From NCBI RefSeq assembly GCF_028748145.1, contig NZ_CP118181.1, positions 627,433 to 691,432 on the forward strand: 64,000 bases of DNA, given 5' to 3'. The position numbers were made by a program, and so were the translations under genes. Source of the stretch: Entomospira culicis (GTDB taxonomy: Bacteria; Spirochaetota; Spirochaetia; WRBN01). The notes under the pieces are model-generated. The model had not been told where the DNA came from and searched no databases. It saw only the letters and a program-made list of their open reading frames with translations. The stretch's first letter is position 1, and each line of letters begins with the position of its first letter. Of this stretch, positions 8,308 to 18,200 are shown piece after piece.

Positions 8308-9756
8308 TTGAATAATATACAAATATATTCGTTGGTAGGATTGTTTCTCTACTTTGCGCTTTTAATTTTTGCGGTGCTTCGCGATAAGCAGAAAGCATCG
8401 GTTTTTGAGTATTTTTTTGGGGGTAGAACATTGCCCTTTTGGGCGTTATCGCTTACATTTATTGCCTCGTGGTGGGGTGCTGGATCGGCGTTATCGACAG
8501 CAGATTTAGCCTATGATGACGGGTTAAGTGCCTTTTGGTACTACGGTGTCCCCGTCTTAGTCTCCACGTTAATGATGATCCTCTTTGCCCGGATGATTCG
8601 TGGCGTGGGTTATTTGACACAAGGTAAAATGATGGCTAGTCGCTATAATAATCTTGTTGCTAAGTTGTTGAGCCTGATGATCTTACTCTTTATGACGATT
8701 ACCGCAGCTTCACAAATGGTGGGGATTGGTCAGTTTGGTGGAGAATTTTTATCCATCGGCTACGAGTGGGCAGTCATCGCCGGTACGGCAATCGTCTTAA
8801 TTTACTCTTTTTTTGGCGGATTTCGTGGGGTGGTACTCACCGACATCATTCAATTTATCTTTTTAACGCTGGCCGCTCTGGTGGTTTTTTTTGTTGCTAT
8901 GCACCACGCCGATGGGTTTCAGGGCATCAGTGCGCGAGCTATGCAGTTAGAAAAGGCAGATTACACTGATTTCTGGGTGGGTGCAAGAAAACACTTTGCC
9001 TATTTGGTTACCTTTGGGACTTCGTGGATGATTCAGGCGAATGTGTGGCAACGCATCTCCGCGACGAAGACGGTAGGTGATGCCAAAAAGATGACGTTGA
9101 TGAGTTTTTTTGTCTTTATTCCGCTCTATTTGATAGTTGTTTTGACGGGTATGGCGGGGTTGGTTTTATATGAAACACTGCCAGAAGGGGGCGTGGTATT
9201 GGCAATTACACAAGATTACCTGCCACCGGTGCTCTCGGCGCTAACCTTTGTGGGGATTATCTCGGCGATTATGTCGACGATGGATTCGGTGATTAACACT
9301 GCGGCGATGACCTTCACACTAGATATCTATCCGGTAAAGAACGAAGAGAAGCAGTTACAGTTAGGAAAAATCACCACGCTACTGGTAACCTTAGTGGCTA
9401 TTGTCATCGCGCTAAGGATTCAATCGATTTTAGCGGTGGCGTGGTTGGCCTCGGACATTATTACCACGGGTGTCTTTGTGCCGTTGTTGGGGGGATTCGT
9501 TTGGCGTCGAGGAAACACCAAGGGCGCGTTAAGCTCCATGACATTAGGTCTAATATTTTCTCTGTATAACTTGTTGATAGCCCTTGATCTTCCGTTGCCT
9601 AGCGCATGGGAGCAACAGAGCGTGTTACAAGTGGTGATCGGGATAACCTTATCGCTGATAAGTTATATAGGTGTCAGTTTATTGACAAGCCCAGAGTATG
9701 ATAAAGCCGATAATTTTATGCGTAGTGCCAGAAAAGGCCAAGAAACGCCCGCTTAG
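8308..9756 (+). CDS. Sodium:solute symporter (SSS family)
   Basis: 482 residues with about 13 predicted membrane helices. It starts at TTG 8308 with AGGAG 6 nt upstream. SSS-family signs are the early FEYFFGGRTLPFWALSLTF segment, the ASWWGAGSALSTADLAYDDG region, and TM segments with YSFFGGFRGVVLTDIIQF and SAIMSTMDSVINTAAMTF, the last carrying the conserved Ser/Thr-rich Na+ site. The substrate (sugar, proline, pantothenate or other) cannot be inferred. Its stop overlaps the convergent rsmE stop by 4 bases, leaving no terminator between them. Confidence 0.85.
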   Translation: MNNIQIYSLVGLFLYFALLIFAVLRDKQKASVFEYFFGGRTLPFWALSLTFIASWWGAGSALSTADLAYDDGLSAFWYYGVPVLVSTLMMILFARMIRGVGYLTQGKMMASRYNNLVAKLLSLMILLFMTITAASQMVGIGQFGGEFLSIGYEWAVIAGTAIVLIYSFFGGFRGVVLTDIIQFIFLTLAALVVFFVAMHHADGFQGISARAMQLEKADYTDFWVGARKHFAYLVTFGTSWMIQANVWQRISATKTVGDAKKMTLMSFFVFIPLYLIVVLTGMAGLVLYETLPEGGVVLAITQDYLPPVLSALTFVGIISAIMSTMDSVINTAAMTFTLDIYPVKNEEKQLQLGKITTLLVTLVAIVIALRIQSILAVAWLASDIITTGVFVPLLGGFVWRRGNTKGALSSMTLGLIFSLYNLLIALDLPLPSAWEQQSVLQVVIGITLSLISYIGVSLLTSPEYDKADNFMRSARKGQETPA

Positions 9757-10496
9757 AAGCAGGCTTGTTGCGCGAGAATAATGCTTGCAGTAACGGCGGT
9801 TTCGGTGCGTAAAATACGTGGACTAATGGCTAGGGGGCGAAAAAAATGCTCCTTAGCCATGTTTATTTCTTGGGGAGTAAAGCCACGCTCTGCGCCAATG
9901 AGAAGAGTAATTGATTGCTCTGTCATATCGATTTTTGAGGGAATTTGTCGATGTTCTTGGCTGTATGGATCGAGAATGAACGCGTATGAGGTTGGGCTAA
10001 ATAGTTCATTGCGTATCTTTAACGCATGATGAAGCGAGCGCGCTAGATTGATTTGGGGCGGGTGGACGAGTACGCCTTGAGATAGTCCCTCTTTGATGGG
10101 GATAAGGTACGCCTCGTCATGCCAAAGTGAGCTGGCTAGATAACTTTTTTCCCCGTTTTCACTTGCGAAAATGGTGAGCGAGCGAATACCAAGCGTGGCG
10201 ATATCTTTAAGTAGACGTTTCATGACAATCGGGCGCGTAGCACCGAGAATGAGATCGATGGGACTAGGGGACGGTGTAATATCATGATGTGGCTGATAGA
10301 TTCCGCGTAAGGAGTGATGATCAAAAGCGGTGAGTTGGAGCGTACCCAAATGTTTCTGCCAAACGCCTGCTTTGAGCGTATCTGGGGGAGCAAGGCGAAG
10401 AATTTTTTTGATATGTTGATAACGTGTATCACGCGCGACAATTTCGATCTCATCACGCGCGATAAAGTCTTGTTCTTCTAAAAGAAGGAGATTCAC
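9753..10496 (-). CDS. rsmE: 16S rRNA (uracil-N3) methyltransferase RsmE
   Basis: 247 residues. RsmE methylates U1498 of 16S rRNA. The SPOUT-fold C terminus is clear: LLIGAERGFTPQEI followed by LRTETAVTASIILAQQ. The N-terminal PUA-like region has the RYQHIKKILRL motif. The open frame extends to 10535, but that extension lies inside the upstream gene. The GTG at 10496 overlaps the TGA of that gene (GTGA), giving coupled translation and the typical N terminus (M)NLLLLEEQDF, so this start is preferred. Confidence 0.88.
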   Translation of the reverse strand: MNLLLLEEQDFIARDEIEIVARDTRYQHIKKILRLAPPDTLKAGVWQKHLGTLQLTAFDHHSLRGIYQPHHDITPSPSPIDLILGATRPIVMKRLLKDIATLGIRSLTIFASENGEKSYLASSLWHDEAYLIPIKEGLSQGVLVHPPQINLARSLHHALKIRNELFSPTSYAFILDPYSQEHRQIPSKIDMTEQSITLLIGAERGFTPQEINMAKEHFFRPLAISPRILRTETAVTASIILAQQACF

Positions 10497-11224
10497 CGTC
10501 GTGAACGCGGATCGGAGAAGGCAGGCATGCGCCAAGCAGAGACATTTTCCCCTAAAAATTCTCGTTGAAGAAAGTTACCAGGGTCGGTCATCCGTACGCC
10601 ATCGACAAGGAAATAGTAGTGGTGCTCCCCTTCTGCGAGCTGGAGTTGCAAGTGGTAAAGCCCCTCTTCAATCTCTTTCATCGGGAGGAGGAAGGGATCC
10701 CATCGCGTAAAATTACCTACTAAAAAGACACTTGCCGAGGGTTTTGCCGAGAGATAAAAGTCGACAATCCCGTTGCCACGATAGATAGGGCCACGCATAA
10801 TGTTGGCGCGATTTTGCGGAATTTCTAAGATGGAGAGACTAACGCCACGTGGATCTTGCATGCTTTGCGAATTTTGGGGATCGGTTTGCCAAACCCCGTC
10901 AACATTGATGCGATATTTCAGTTCCGACACATCGGGCAGGGTATCGTAGTAGACGAAAACATTATGCTCGTTGCGCAAGAATTTATGTAAAATTTGATAA
11001 TTTTCATGTTCAAAGGCAACCGTAACGATACGTGCACGTTGACGCGATGAGTAAGTCAAAATGAAGTGATCGTTCCAAATTTCTGGCGCTTGGGCTGAGG
11101 TCATGTTGCTGATTTTGATGTGCAAGGTCAGGCTCGAGGGTGGCTCTGGACTCTGGGTTACCTGCGCGAGGAGGGGGAGGGAGAGAATAAATAGAATGAT
11201 AGATATAGATAATAACTTTTGCAT
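10493..11224 (-). CDS. Secreted protein with a CBM48/AMPK-like glycogen-binding fold
   Basis: 243 residues with a signal peptide (LLSISIILFILSLPLLAQ). The C-terminal part, residues about 145-225, matches the early set/CBM48 pattern: VDFYLSAKPSASVFLVGNFT with W-D-P soon after, then EGLYHLQLQLAEGEHHYYFL and VDGVRMTDPGN. The N-terminal part may be a second beta-sandwich (ELKYRINVDGVWQTDPQN repeats the same theme). Such domains bind alpha-glucans or mediate protein contacts; export argues against a glycogen-enzyme role here. It lies between the HIT gene and rsmE on the same strand and overlaps rsmE. Confidence 0.7.
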   Translation of the reverse strand: MQKLLSISIILFILSLPLLAQVTQSPEPPSSLTLHIKISNMTSAQAPEIWNDHFILTYSSRQRARIVTVAFEHENYQILHKFLRNEHNVFVYYDTLPDVSELKYRINVDGVWQTDPQNSQSMQDPRGVSLSILEIPQNRANIMRGPIYRGNGIVDFYLSAKPSASVFLVGNFTRWDPFLLPMKEIEEGLYHLQLQLAEGEHHYYFLVDGVRMTDPGNFLQREFLGENVSAWRMPAFSDPRSRR

Positions 11225-11267
11225 ACTCTTTCTTATCGACCTTATAGTAAAATTTCTTGACTGGATT

Positions 11268-11609
11268 TTAAAGCGGAAAGGGTGGCCAACTCATGGCTTT
11301 GCCAGCGAGAATGTGCAGATGAAGGTAATCGACGGTTTGCCCGCCATCCTCGCCGGTGTTAAAGACTAAACGATAGCCATCGGTAAGGTTAAGTTGGGCA
11401 ATAACCTGATTAATTGACTGCATATAGCCTGCACGTGCTTCTGGCGACCACTGCGCGGTATCGGAGAAATTTTTGGCAGGATGTTTGGGCACCACCAAAA
11501 TATGTATGGGCGCTTGTGGGGCAATATCGGGGAAGGCGATGGCATAATCGTCTTCATAAATAATATTAGCAGGAATTTCCTTACGCAAAATTTTTTCAAA
11601 AATGCTCAT
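11268..11609 (-). CDS. HIT family nucleotide hydrolase (HinT-like)
   Basis: 113 residues. HinT-type enzymes hydrolyse adenosine phosphoramidates and similar nucleotide conjugates. The sequence carries IFEKILRKEIPANIIYED, IHILVVPKHP, LVFNTGEDGGQTVDYLHLHI and LAG in family order. The HIT triad H-x-H-x-H reads Y-L-H-L-H: the first His is Tyr, while the middle His, the nucleophile, remains. It has a strong SD (GGAG before GC-ATG). It is divergent from queA and is probably the first gene of the group running to rsmE. Confidence 0.85.
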   Translation of the reverse strand: MSIFEKILRKEIPANIIYEDDYAIAFPDIAPQAPIHILVVPKHPAKNFSDTAQWSPEARAGYMQSINQVIAQLNLTDGYRLVFNTGEDGGQTVDYLHLHILAGKAMSWPPFPL

Positions 11610-11685
11610 GCTCTCTCCTCTAGGCGAAGCCTCGCTTTTATGGTATCCTAAAAAAGAGATTTTGAAAAGAGAGAAACGACAAAAA

Positions 11686-12720
11686 ATGATAAAAACCAGT
11701 GATTTTGACTTTATTTTGCCTGCGCATCTTATCGCTAGTGAGCCCAGCCTTGTGCGAGGGGAGGATCGGTTGATGGTGTTGCATCGCCATAATCAATCGG
11801 TAGCGCACCACAATTTTAAAGAGATCGTCGATCTTATCCCTGATCATGCGCTACTGGTTTTTAACGACTCAAAGGTACGTAAGGCGCGGTTGATGGCGCA
11901 GAGTGAACATGGAGCGAGCGTAGAGTTTCTTCTGCTAGAGCCTCAAGATGCGCATCACTGGTTGGTTTTGGTGAGTAAGGCAAAGCGTCAAAAGGTGGGA
12001 AAAAGCTATCAGCTACCCGAGGGCGTGCAGGCAAAAATCGTTGGTGATGGCGAGAGTGAAGGGACGAAGATCGTCTATTTTAGCTACCTAACCGAGAGTT
12101 ATATTGAGCGATACGGGGCAATGCCTCTTCCGCCTTATATGCAACGTCAAGCCCAAGATGCCGATGATGAGCGGTATCAAACCATTTATGCGCAACGCGT
12201 GGGCAGTGCGGCAGCGCCAACGGCGGGGCTTCACTTTACACAGGATATTTTAGATAAATTACGCGCACGAGGTATCGAACAGGCGTTTGTAACACTACAC
12301 GTAGGGTTAGGCACGTTTGCCCCAGTGCGTAGCGAGATCTTAACGGATCATGTGATGCACACCGAGCCATACCATATTAGCGAGGCGAGTGCCCGACAGA
12401 TTAACCAAGCAATGGCAGAAAAGCGTCCAATTATCGCGATTGGTACGACAAGTTGTCGATTGTTGGAGAGCGCAATGCAGAGAAGTCCTGATGGTACAAT
12501 TCATGCAGGTGATGCAAAGAGTAATATCTTTATCTATCCAGGCTATCAATTTAGGTGTATTACTGGCTTGTTTACCAATTTTCACACGCCAAAATCAACG
12601 CTCTTAGCTTTGGTTAGTGCATTGGCTGGTTACGATTTTATTCGTAAAAGTTATCAAGAAGCGATAGCGCAAGAGTACCGCTTCTTTTCTTACGGCGATG
12701 CGATGTTAATTCTTCCTTAA
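11686..12720 (+). CDS. queA: S-adenosylmethionine:tRNA ribosyltransferase-isomerase QueA
   Basis: 344 residues from ATG 11686; the frame runs upstream to 11602 but would overlap the HIT gene start. QueA transfers the ribosyl part of SAM to 7-aminomethyl-7-deazaguanine in tRNA, forming epoxyqueuosine. Family blocks visible: DFILPAHLIASEPS, LLVFNDSKVRKARL, LPPYMQR, YAQRVGSAAAPTAGLHFT, and HVGLGTFAPVRSE near the middle. IYPGYQFRCITGLFTNFHTP and LLALVSALAGYDFIRKSYQE close the protein. No tgt or queuosine precursor gene is in the window. Confidence 0.93.
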   Translation: MIKTSDFDFILPAHLIASEPSLVRGEDRLMVLHRHNQSVAHHNFKEIVDLIPDHALLVFNDSKVRKARLMAQSEHGASVEFLLLEPQDAHHWLVLVSKAKRQKVGKSYQLPEGVQAKIVGDGESEGTKIVYFSYLTESYIERYGAMPLPPYMQRQAQDADDERYQTIYAQRVGSAAAPTAGLHFTQDILDKLRARGIEQAFVTLHVGLGTFAPVRSEILTDHVMHTEPYHISEASARQINQAMAEKRPIIAIGTTSCRLLESAMQRSPDGTIHAGDAKSNIFIYPGYQFRCITGLFTNFHTPKSTLLALVSALAGYDFIRKSYQEAIAQEYRFFSYGDAMLILP

Positions 12721-12722
12721 CC

Positions 12723-12971
12723 TTAAATTTTGGTAAGAATAAGTGCTTGCGCCTCATCTTTGCGTAAGCTCAAATTGAATCCGCGTACACCAACTTTTAC
12801 GGGATCTCCCATGGGGGCGACCTGTTTTACCGTTACAATTTCATCTTTGGTGAGACCCAAGGTTAGCAGACGATGCAACGCCACGTCGTCTGAATGTTCG
12901 TACCCAATAATTCTTGCCTGATCGGACTTTTGGAGATCCGCTAGCTTCACTAATACCGTGCTCTGTGCCAT
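12723..12971 (-). CDS. feoA: FeoA-domain protein
   Basis: 82 residues, the usual length for FeoA, an SH3-like accessory protein of ferrous iron uptake that acts with the FeoB GTPase at the inner membrane. The pattern HRLLTLGLTKDEIVTVKQVA and DPVKVGVRGFNLSLRKDEA is diagnostic of the domain. No feoB lies alongside; it stands alone between convergent queA (2 bases between the stops) and the chromate transporter genes. A GAGGGA SD lies about 6-8 nt upstream of the ATG. Confidence 0.83.
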   Translation of the reverse strand: MAQSTVLVKLADLQKSDQARIIGYEHSDDVALHRLLTLGLTKDEIVTVKQVAPMGDPVKVGVRGFNLSLRKDEAQALILTKI

Positions 12972-12996
12972 TAGAGTTCCCTCACTTTATAGTAAA

Positions 12997-13025
12997 ATTA
13001 TAGATCAAAGACAAAAATATTACAA
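12997..13025 (-). promoter_or_regulatory. feoA promoter
   Basis: On the minus strand, TTGTAA (13025-13020), 17-bp spacer, TATAAT (13002-12997), giving a leader of about 20 nt. No clear Fur box was recognised. Confidence 0.65.
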
Positions 13026-13033
13026 GAGATTTT

Positions 13034-13585
13034 TCAAAGAAAAGTGAGAATTGCTCCTAAAAAGGCCATGAGAAAGATGAGATAGACGCTCTTGATGAGT
13101 TTGAATTTGAGGATGATTGCCGAGAGAAGCATGACAAGCGCGGTGGTGAGGTGAATGGGGTGCGTAGGATTTTGGGTGAAGAGCTCCGAGAGAAAGAGAT
13201 TTACGCCGGCATAACCAATGAGCCCTAGGGTGGCAGGGGCGAGGTGTTTCATTAAGATGGCGATGAAGGGATTCTCTTTGGCGCGATAGAGTGGGTAGGC
13301 AACGAAGTAGCTTAATAAAAATCCGGGGAGAGAGAGCGTGGTGGTGGTGATAAGTGAGCCTAAGATGGCGTACGGTAAGGCAATCGCCCCCACGTAGGTC
13401 GCAAGATTGATGGCAAAGGCCCCAGGGGTGGCTTGGCTGATGGCGAGGATATCCAAAAATTGCTGTTCGCTAATCCACTTATTAACAAGCGCGCGCTCTA
13501 GGAGAGGAAGCATTGCGAACCCACCCCCAAAGCTGATGGCACCAATGAGAAAAAATTCCCAGGCCAATTTGATATATAATATCAT
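13034..13585 (-). CDS. chrA: Chromate transporter half-protein (ChrA C-terminal-type partner)
   Basis: 183 residues with about 5-6 membrane helices. The N-terminal EFFLIGAISFGGGFAMLPLL and the AISQATPGAFAINLATYVGA segments are the core motifs of one ChrA domain. Full-length ChrA has two such domains in tandem; here each is a separate gene. The ATG overlaps the TGA of the upstream half (ATGA), so translation is coupled and a heterodimer is likely. The substrate (chromate or another oxyanion) is not proven by sequence. Confidence 0.83.
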   Translation of the reverse strand: MILYIKLAWEFFLIGAISFGGGFAMLPLLERALVNKWISEQQFLDILAISQATPGAFAINLATYVGAIALPYAILGSLITTTTLSLPGFLLSYFVAYPLYRAKENPFIAILMKHLAPATLGLIGYAGVNLFLSELFTQNPTHPIHLTTALVMLLSAIILKFKLIKSVYLIFLMAFLGAILTFL

Positions 13586-14148
13586 AGGGAGCCTCGTTTT
13601 TTACGAATAAGATACTCGATGCTTGCGGTGAGAATGGCCGTAAGAATAAAGATGATGGGATTGAGTCTCGTGAAGAGCGAGAGGAGAATGATCGCAAGGA
13701 CAATACTCATCGCGCGTAACTTAGTGGGTATCTTTTTGCCTGAAAGGGTTTTCTTAATTAAGGAACTTGCACTAAAGAGAATCATGATGGCTGCGGTTGC
13801 ACGGATGGCCTTGAGCGCTCCTTGCATCGAGGTTTGATAGAGAAGGGAGCTAAAGCCCAAGGCGATCACCAAAATAATCACAAACGAGGGAAAAATAACG
13901 CCCGAGGTAGCCCAAACACTTCCCCAAAATCCATTAAGTTTGCGCCCGACAATCGTGGAGACATTGGTAGCGATCATGCCAGGCATGCTCTGCGCCAAGC
14001 TAAAGATGCGTAAAATCTCCTCGCGCGACATGCCGTAGCGCTGTAGCTCCTCTTCAAGCCAAGGGATCATCGCCATGCCCCCGCCGAAGGTAAAGAGACC
14101 TATCTTAAAAAACGAGAGAAAGAGTGAGTGATTACTATATTGAGACAT
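13582..14148 (-). CDS. chrA: Chromate transporter half-protein (ChrA N-terminal-type partner)
   Basis: 188 residues with 5-6 membrane helices. It carries FFKIGLFTFGGGMAMIPWLE and SLAQSMPGMIATNVSTIVG, the two conserved blocks of a ChrA domain. It is the first of two paired half-size genes and lies 38 bases from the divergent tatD gene. No good SD is visible before the ATG (CAAGAC only). It could move chromate outward, but a generic anion transporter role cannot be excluded. Confidence 0.83.
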   Translation of the reverse strand: MSQYSNHSLFLSFFKIGLFTFGGGMAMIPWLEEELQRYGMSREEILRIFSLAQSMPGMIATNVSTIVGRKLNGFWGSVWATSGVIFPSFVIILVIALGFSSLLYQTSMQGALKAIRATAAIMILFSASSLIKKTLSGKKIPTKLRAMSIVLAIILLSLFTRLNPIIFILTAILTASIEYLIRKKRGSL

Positions 14149-14151
14149 GTC

Positions 14152-14180
14152 TTGATTATCGGTGAAAAATGGCGTAAAAT
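14152..14180 (+). promoter_or_regulatory. Promoter placing the transcript start at the tatD ATG
   Basis: TTGATT (14152-14157), 17-bp spacer, TAAAAT (14175-14180). The expected +1 is at 14187, the A of the start codon, and no SD precedes it, so the mRNA is predicted to be leaderless. Confidence 0.6.
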
Positions 14181-14186
14181 AGAGTT

Positions 14187-14930
14187 ATGTGGATCGACAT
14201 TCATGCGCATCTATCGGCATATACGAGAGATCATCGGCTTATAGCCAAGACGCTTTTTAGTACGCACACGCCAAAAGAGGTGGATACGCTCTTTGGTCTA
14301 GATCATCCTTGGCTCTATCGCTCGGCGGGGGTGCACCCGCAGGATGTTCGCATGGATTATTTTGAGCATTTGTCGGATCGTTTAGCGACAAAAGGAGAGA
14401 AAACATTGCATGCTATCGGTGAGATTGGCTTTGATCTTTGGCCAGAATTTCGCCATACGCTTGCCTTACAACGATCCATCTTTGTCGAAGAGTTACGATT
14501 AGCCCAGCAGTATCACCTCCCGATTGTGGTGCATCAACGTCGCGCCATGCATGAAATCTTTGCGCAAATATCTAGCCTTAAGCGGTTACCGGCGGTCATT
14601 TTTCACGGCTATTCAGGCACGTTCTTAGAGGCGCTTTCGTTACGTAAACGTGGAGTTCATGCCTATTTTAGTGTGGGTACGCCATTGCTGTGGGGGAGTA
14701 AGATAGCGCAACAGTTGGCAAAAAATCTCCCTCTTGCATGGCTTTTCTTGGAGACAGATGCCCCTTATCAACCGCGCCGTGGCGTAGTAGCAACGCCTTG
14801 GCAGGATCTCCTGCTTATTTATGCTGCTGTCGCACAGATACGTGGGATATCGATAGATGAGTTACAAGCGCAGTTAGCCGCTAATTTTGACGCTATCTTT
14901 CTAAAAAAAGCACCTAATCTCAATGATTAA
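14187..14930 (+). CDS. tatD: TatD family metal-dependent DNase/hydrolase
   Basis: 247 residues. TatD proteins are TIM-barrel hydrolases with 3'-5' exonuclease activity. Metal and active-site segments are in order: WIDIHAHLSA (HxH), SAGVHPQDV, HAIGEIGFDLW (Glu), LPIVVHQRRAMHE (His), VIFHGYSG (His) and LFLETDAPYQPRRG (Asp). The family's usual GEIGLDYY reads GEIGFDLW. The protein is slightly short, consistent with a compact bacterial TatD. It is divergent from the chrA pair. Confidence 0.85.
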   Translation: MWIDIHAHLSAYTRDHRLIAKTLFSTHTPKEVDTLFGLDHPWLYRSAGVHPQDVRMDYFEHLSDRLATKGEKTLHAIGEIGFDLWPEFRHTLALQRSIFVEELRLAQQYHLPIVVHQRRAMHEIFAQISSLKRLPAVIFHGYSGTFLEALSLRKRGVHAYFSVGTPLLWGSKIAQQLAKNLPLAWLFLETDAPYQPRRGVVATPWQDLLLIYAAVAQIRGISIDELQAQLAANFDAIFLKKAPNLND

Positions 14931-14949
14931 GTGCGGATGAATAAATGTG

Positions 14950-15243
14950 TTAGCCTTGACTTTTGAGGGCAAACATTTTGATGCCCTCGTGCGGGAAGCG
15001 CTCTTTAATTAAATCGATACTGGTACGCAGATCTTTTAATGTCTTTTCATCGCCATAAATGATAAAGATTCCATTGGTCTCGGGCCAGATACCATCGCCT
15101 TGCTTTGGCTCTTGTCGCCCCTGCCCGTAGGCGAGGGGGATTTCAGTAAAATATTGACACTCAATGGTTTGAAACTCCTGCAGAAGTTCATCACGTAGCG
15201 ACTGATTGATGATGATCTCAATACGATAGAAGGGTTTACTCAT
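14950..15243 (-). CDS. Small P-II-like protein at the end of the RND operon
   Basis: 97 residues. The predicted order strand-helix-strand-strand-helix-strand (FYRIEIIINQ, LRDELLQEFQ, GIFIIYGDEKT, LKDLRTSIDLIKERFP) fits a ferredoxin-like fold as in P-II or CutA proteins, with a loop rich in Gly/Gln (YGQGRQEPKQGDG) where P-II has its T-loop. It overlaps the RND permease gene by 8 bases, so it is made with the pump. A regulator or sensor of the pump is a reasonable idea, but no family name is certain. Confidence 0.55.
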   Translation of the reverse strand: MSKPFYRIEIIINQSLRDELLQEFQTIECQYFTEIPLAYGQGRQEPKQGDGIWPETNGIFIIYGDEKTLKDLRTSIDLIKERFPHEGIKMFALKSQG

Positions 15244-18200
15244 GATTTGCCTCTTTATTCATTTGTTGGCGACGCTCTAAAAGAATCGCATGTTCGCGTT
15301 GCTGTTGTGCTACTCTCTTGCGCTCGCCTTTTTGGTTGAACATGTAATAGAGTACTGGTACTAGGAATAGTGTCATAATGGAAGAGGAGATCATTCCTCC
15401 TACTACTGTTACACCAATAGGTTGCGTCATGGAGGTACCATCTCCGGTGGCAGTGGCTAGGGGAATCATACCCAAAATCGTGGTGAGAGTGGTCATGAGA
15501 ATGGGGCGTAAACGCAGACGACCAGTCTCGATAACTGCTTCACGGAGGTTGGTGCCCCTCTTGCGTAGCAGGTTGATATAGTCGACGAGAATAATACCGG
15601 TGTTGACGATGATACCGATCAGCATGATCATTCCAATAACGCTAAAGCTACTGAAGGGTTGCCCCGAAATCGCGTAGATAAGGATAGGACCAATGGGCAT
15701 GGTAACGATACTCAAGATGATAATGAACGGATCTTTTAGACTCTCAAATTGCGATGCCATGATCCCATAAACAAGGATAATCGAGATAGCGATAACGGCA
15801 AGGAAGATCGGAATGAGATCGATGAAATCTTGGTTGTCGCCAGCCTCTTTGATGGTTACTCCGTCAACGGGGATAAAGTCGCGATTGATGGCACGCCATG
15901 CAGCTTCGGAGACAATGCTTGGTGCAAAGGGTTTGCCGTCGGGGCGTAATCCCGCATTTGCGCTTACCGTGGCTTGACGTGTCTGGTTTTCGCGTCGGAT
16001 ACTCATCGGACTAATGCCTTCCTCAATCTCCACGAGGTTGGCAATCGGAATGCGTGTCCCTGTAACTTGACTATTAACATAGATACGATCAAGGTCTCGA
16101 ATCGACATACGATCTTCCGGGCGCAGTACCAAAAAGAGATCAATCTCCTCACCATCAGCGCGATAAATGCTTACAGTAGAACCATTGATATTACTACGAA
16201 TCTCCGAACCAATGCTCGCCATCGGTACACCAAAGGCTCCAGCTTTATCACGATTAGGGATAATAATTGTCTCGGGAATGCCTGCAGAGAGGTTACTGGT
16301 AGGCTCTTTGACCTCGGGCACTGTGCGTAAAATTTCTACAATCGTGTTAGCAACTTCCTCTAGTTTACGCTGATCGTTACCCGAAATGTTGATGGTTAAT
16401 GCCGAGCCACCACCAGATCCTGGAGGACCTCCGGCACTAAAGCCAAACTCAACTCCAGGGTACTCGCTAAAAATACCACGCGCGATATCCTGCATTTGGT
16501 TGATGCTTAAAGGGCGATTTTTAAAGTCGTCATCCAAGATGATATCGAGTGAACCCTCATTAAGTGAGCCACCAAAGCCCATATTGCTACCACCAGCGGA
16601 GAGAATGTAAAAACTAGCTGCTTTCCCTACATTCTTTTCGGCAATCACTTCTTGATAGCGACGACTAAATGACTGTCCTGTCTCAATAGTTGCTTCGATG
16701 GTACTATCGACCGGCAGAGTAAAGTTGATAGTAAAGGTCTGGCTATCCATGGCAGGCATCTGCTCGGTACCGATAAGGGGAGACATCAACAAGACAATCG
16801 ATGCCGCCAGTGTCCCAAAGGAGATAAAAATAACCGACCACCGATGGTTTAACGACCACTCAATACCACGTGCATACTTAGCGTCTAACCAGCTTAGTAT
16901 GCGCTCCATTCCACGATCAATCACCGCCATAAATCCTTTCAGAGGCTTTTGCTTAGGCGTGTCTATCGCTAAGAAGCTTCCTGCCAATACTGGTACTACC
17001 GTAATCGAGAAGACCAACGAGGAGATAAGCGCAATGACGATGGTAAAGGCTAGGTCGCCTAGCAAAACACCCACTAACTGAAGTTCTTTTTGGAAGAGCA
17101 CCATCGGCAAGAAGACCGCAACTGTTGTGAGGGTACTGGCGGTAATGGCTAAGGCCATTTCACTGGTACCAAGGTGGGCAGCAGTGGTCGATTTAACCCC
17201 TTTTTCGCGATAGCGGTAGATATTTTCAATAATAACAATCGCAGAATCAACCACCATACCAACACCCAACGTCAAACCAGTAAGACTGATGATATTTAAT
17301 GTAAGATCGAAGAAGTACATAAACATCAGCGTCGTAAAGATAGAGAGAGGCATGGTGATGCTAACGATGAGCGCACTTTTAATATTACGCAAAAAGATGA
17401 GCAATACGAAAATAATCAGCAGTAATCCCGACAACGCAGAGTTGACTACCTGCGCAATTGAGTTTGACGTAATTTTACTCGTATCATAGATAATCTCGAT
17501 ATCGATACCATCAGGGAGCTGGGCATTAAGTACAGGAATTTGTCGACGCAGTGCTTTGGAGACGTCCACCGCATTGCTACCTGATTGGCGCTGAATATTG
17601 AGGTTAAGCGCCTCCACACCGTTTACCTCAGCATGACTATCGGCATCGGCAAAGCCCCAAAAGACATCTGCCACATCCCGCACCCTAATCGGCACCATGC
17701 GAGGCGAATTTCCCCCCGCCGATAGATTGGTGCTGGTACTACTCCAGCTACTGCCTTGCGTAGTGGTCGTGGGCGAGTAGGGAACTGGCCGATAGGTGAT
17801 GACCACATCTTCAATATCCGTAAGGTTTGCAAATTCTCCTGCGGTGCGCAAGAGGAGACGACTATCGCCCATGTTGATATTTCCGGCGCTCACTTGCACA
17901 TTTTGCGCGGCAATCGAGCGGGAGATATCGCCCATGGTAATATTGTAGGCCTCAAGGCGGTTTTGGGTAACCTCCACGCGTACTTGGCGCTGGCGCCCAC
18001 CAAACGTATTTACCGAGGCCACGCCATTAATCTGCTCTAAGTAAGGAATGATCTTATCTTCAGCAATCACCTTAAGCTCATCGCTATTCATATCCAATCC
18101 CGACAAATTGAGGATCATGACTGGAATCATCGTGTTGAGGTTGAGCCTAAAGATGATCGGGGTATTTGCCCCTTCAGGGAGTGCATTGCGCGCCAGATCG

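Noticed and set aside
10497-10535. N-terminal extension of RsmE to 10535
   Set aside because: It lies wholly within the upstream gene, while the GTG at 10496 gives the family's normal start with stop-start overlap.
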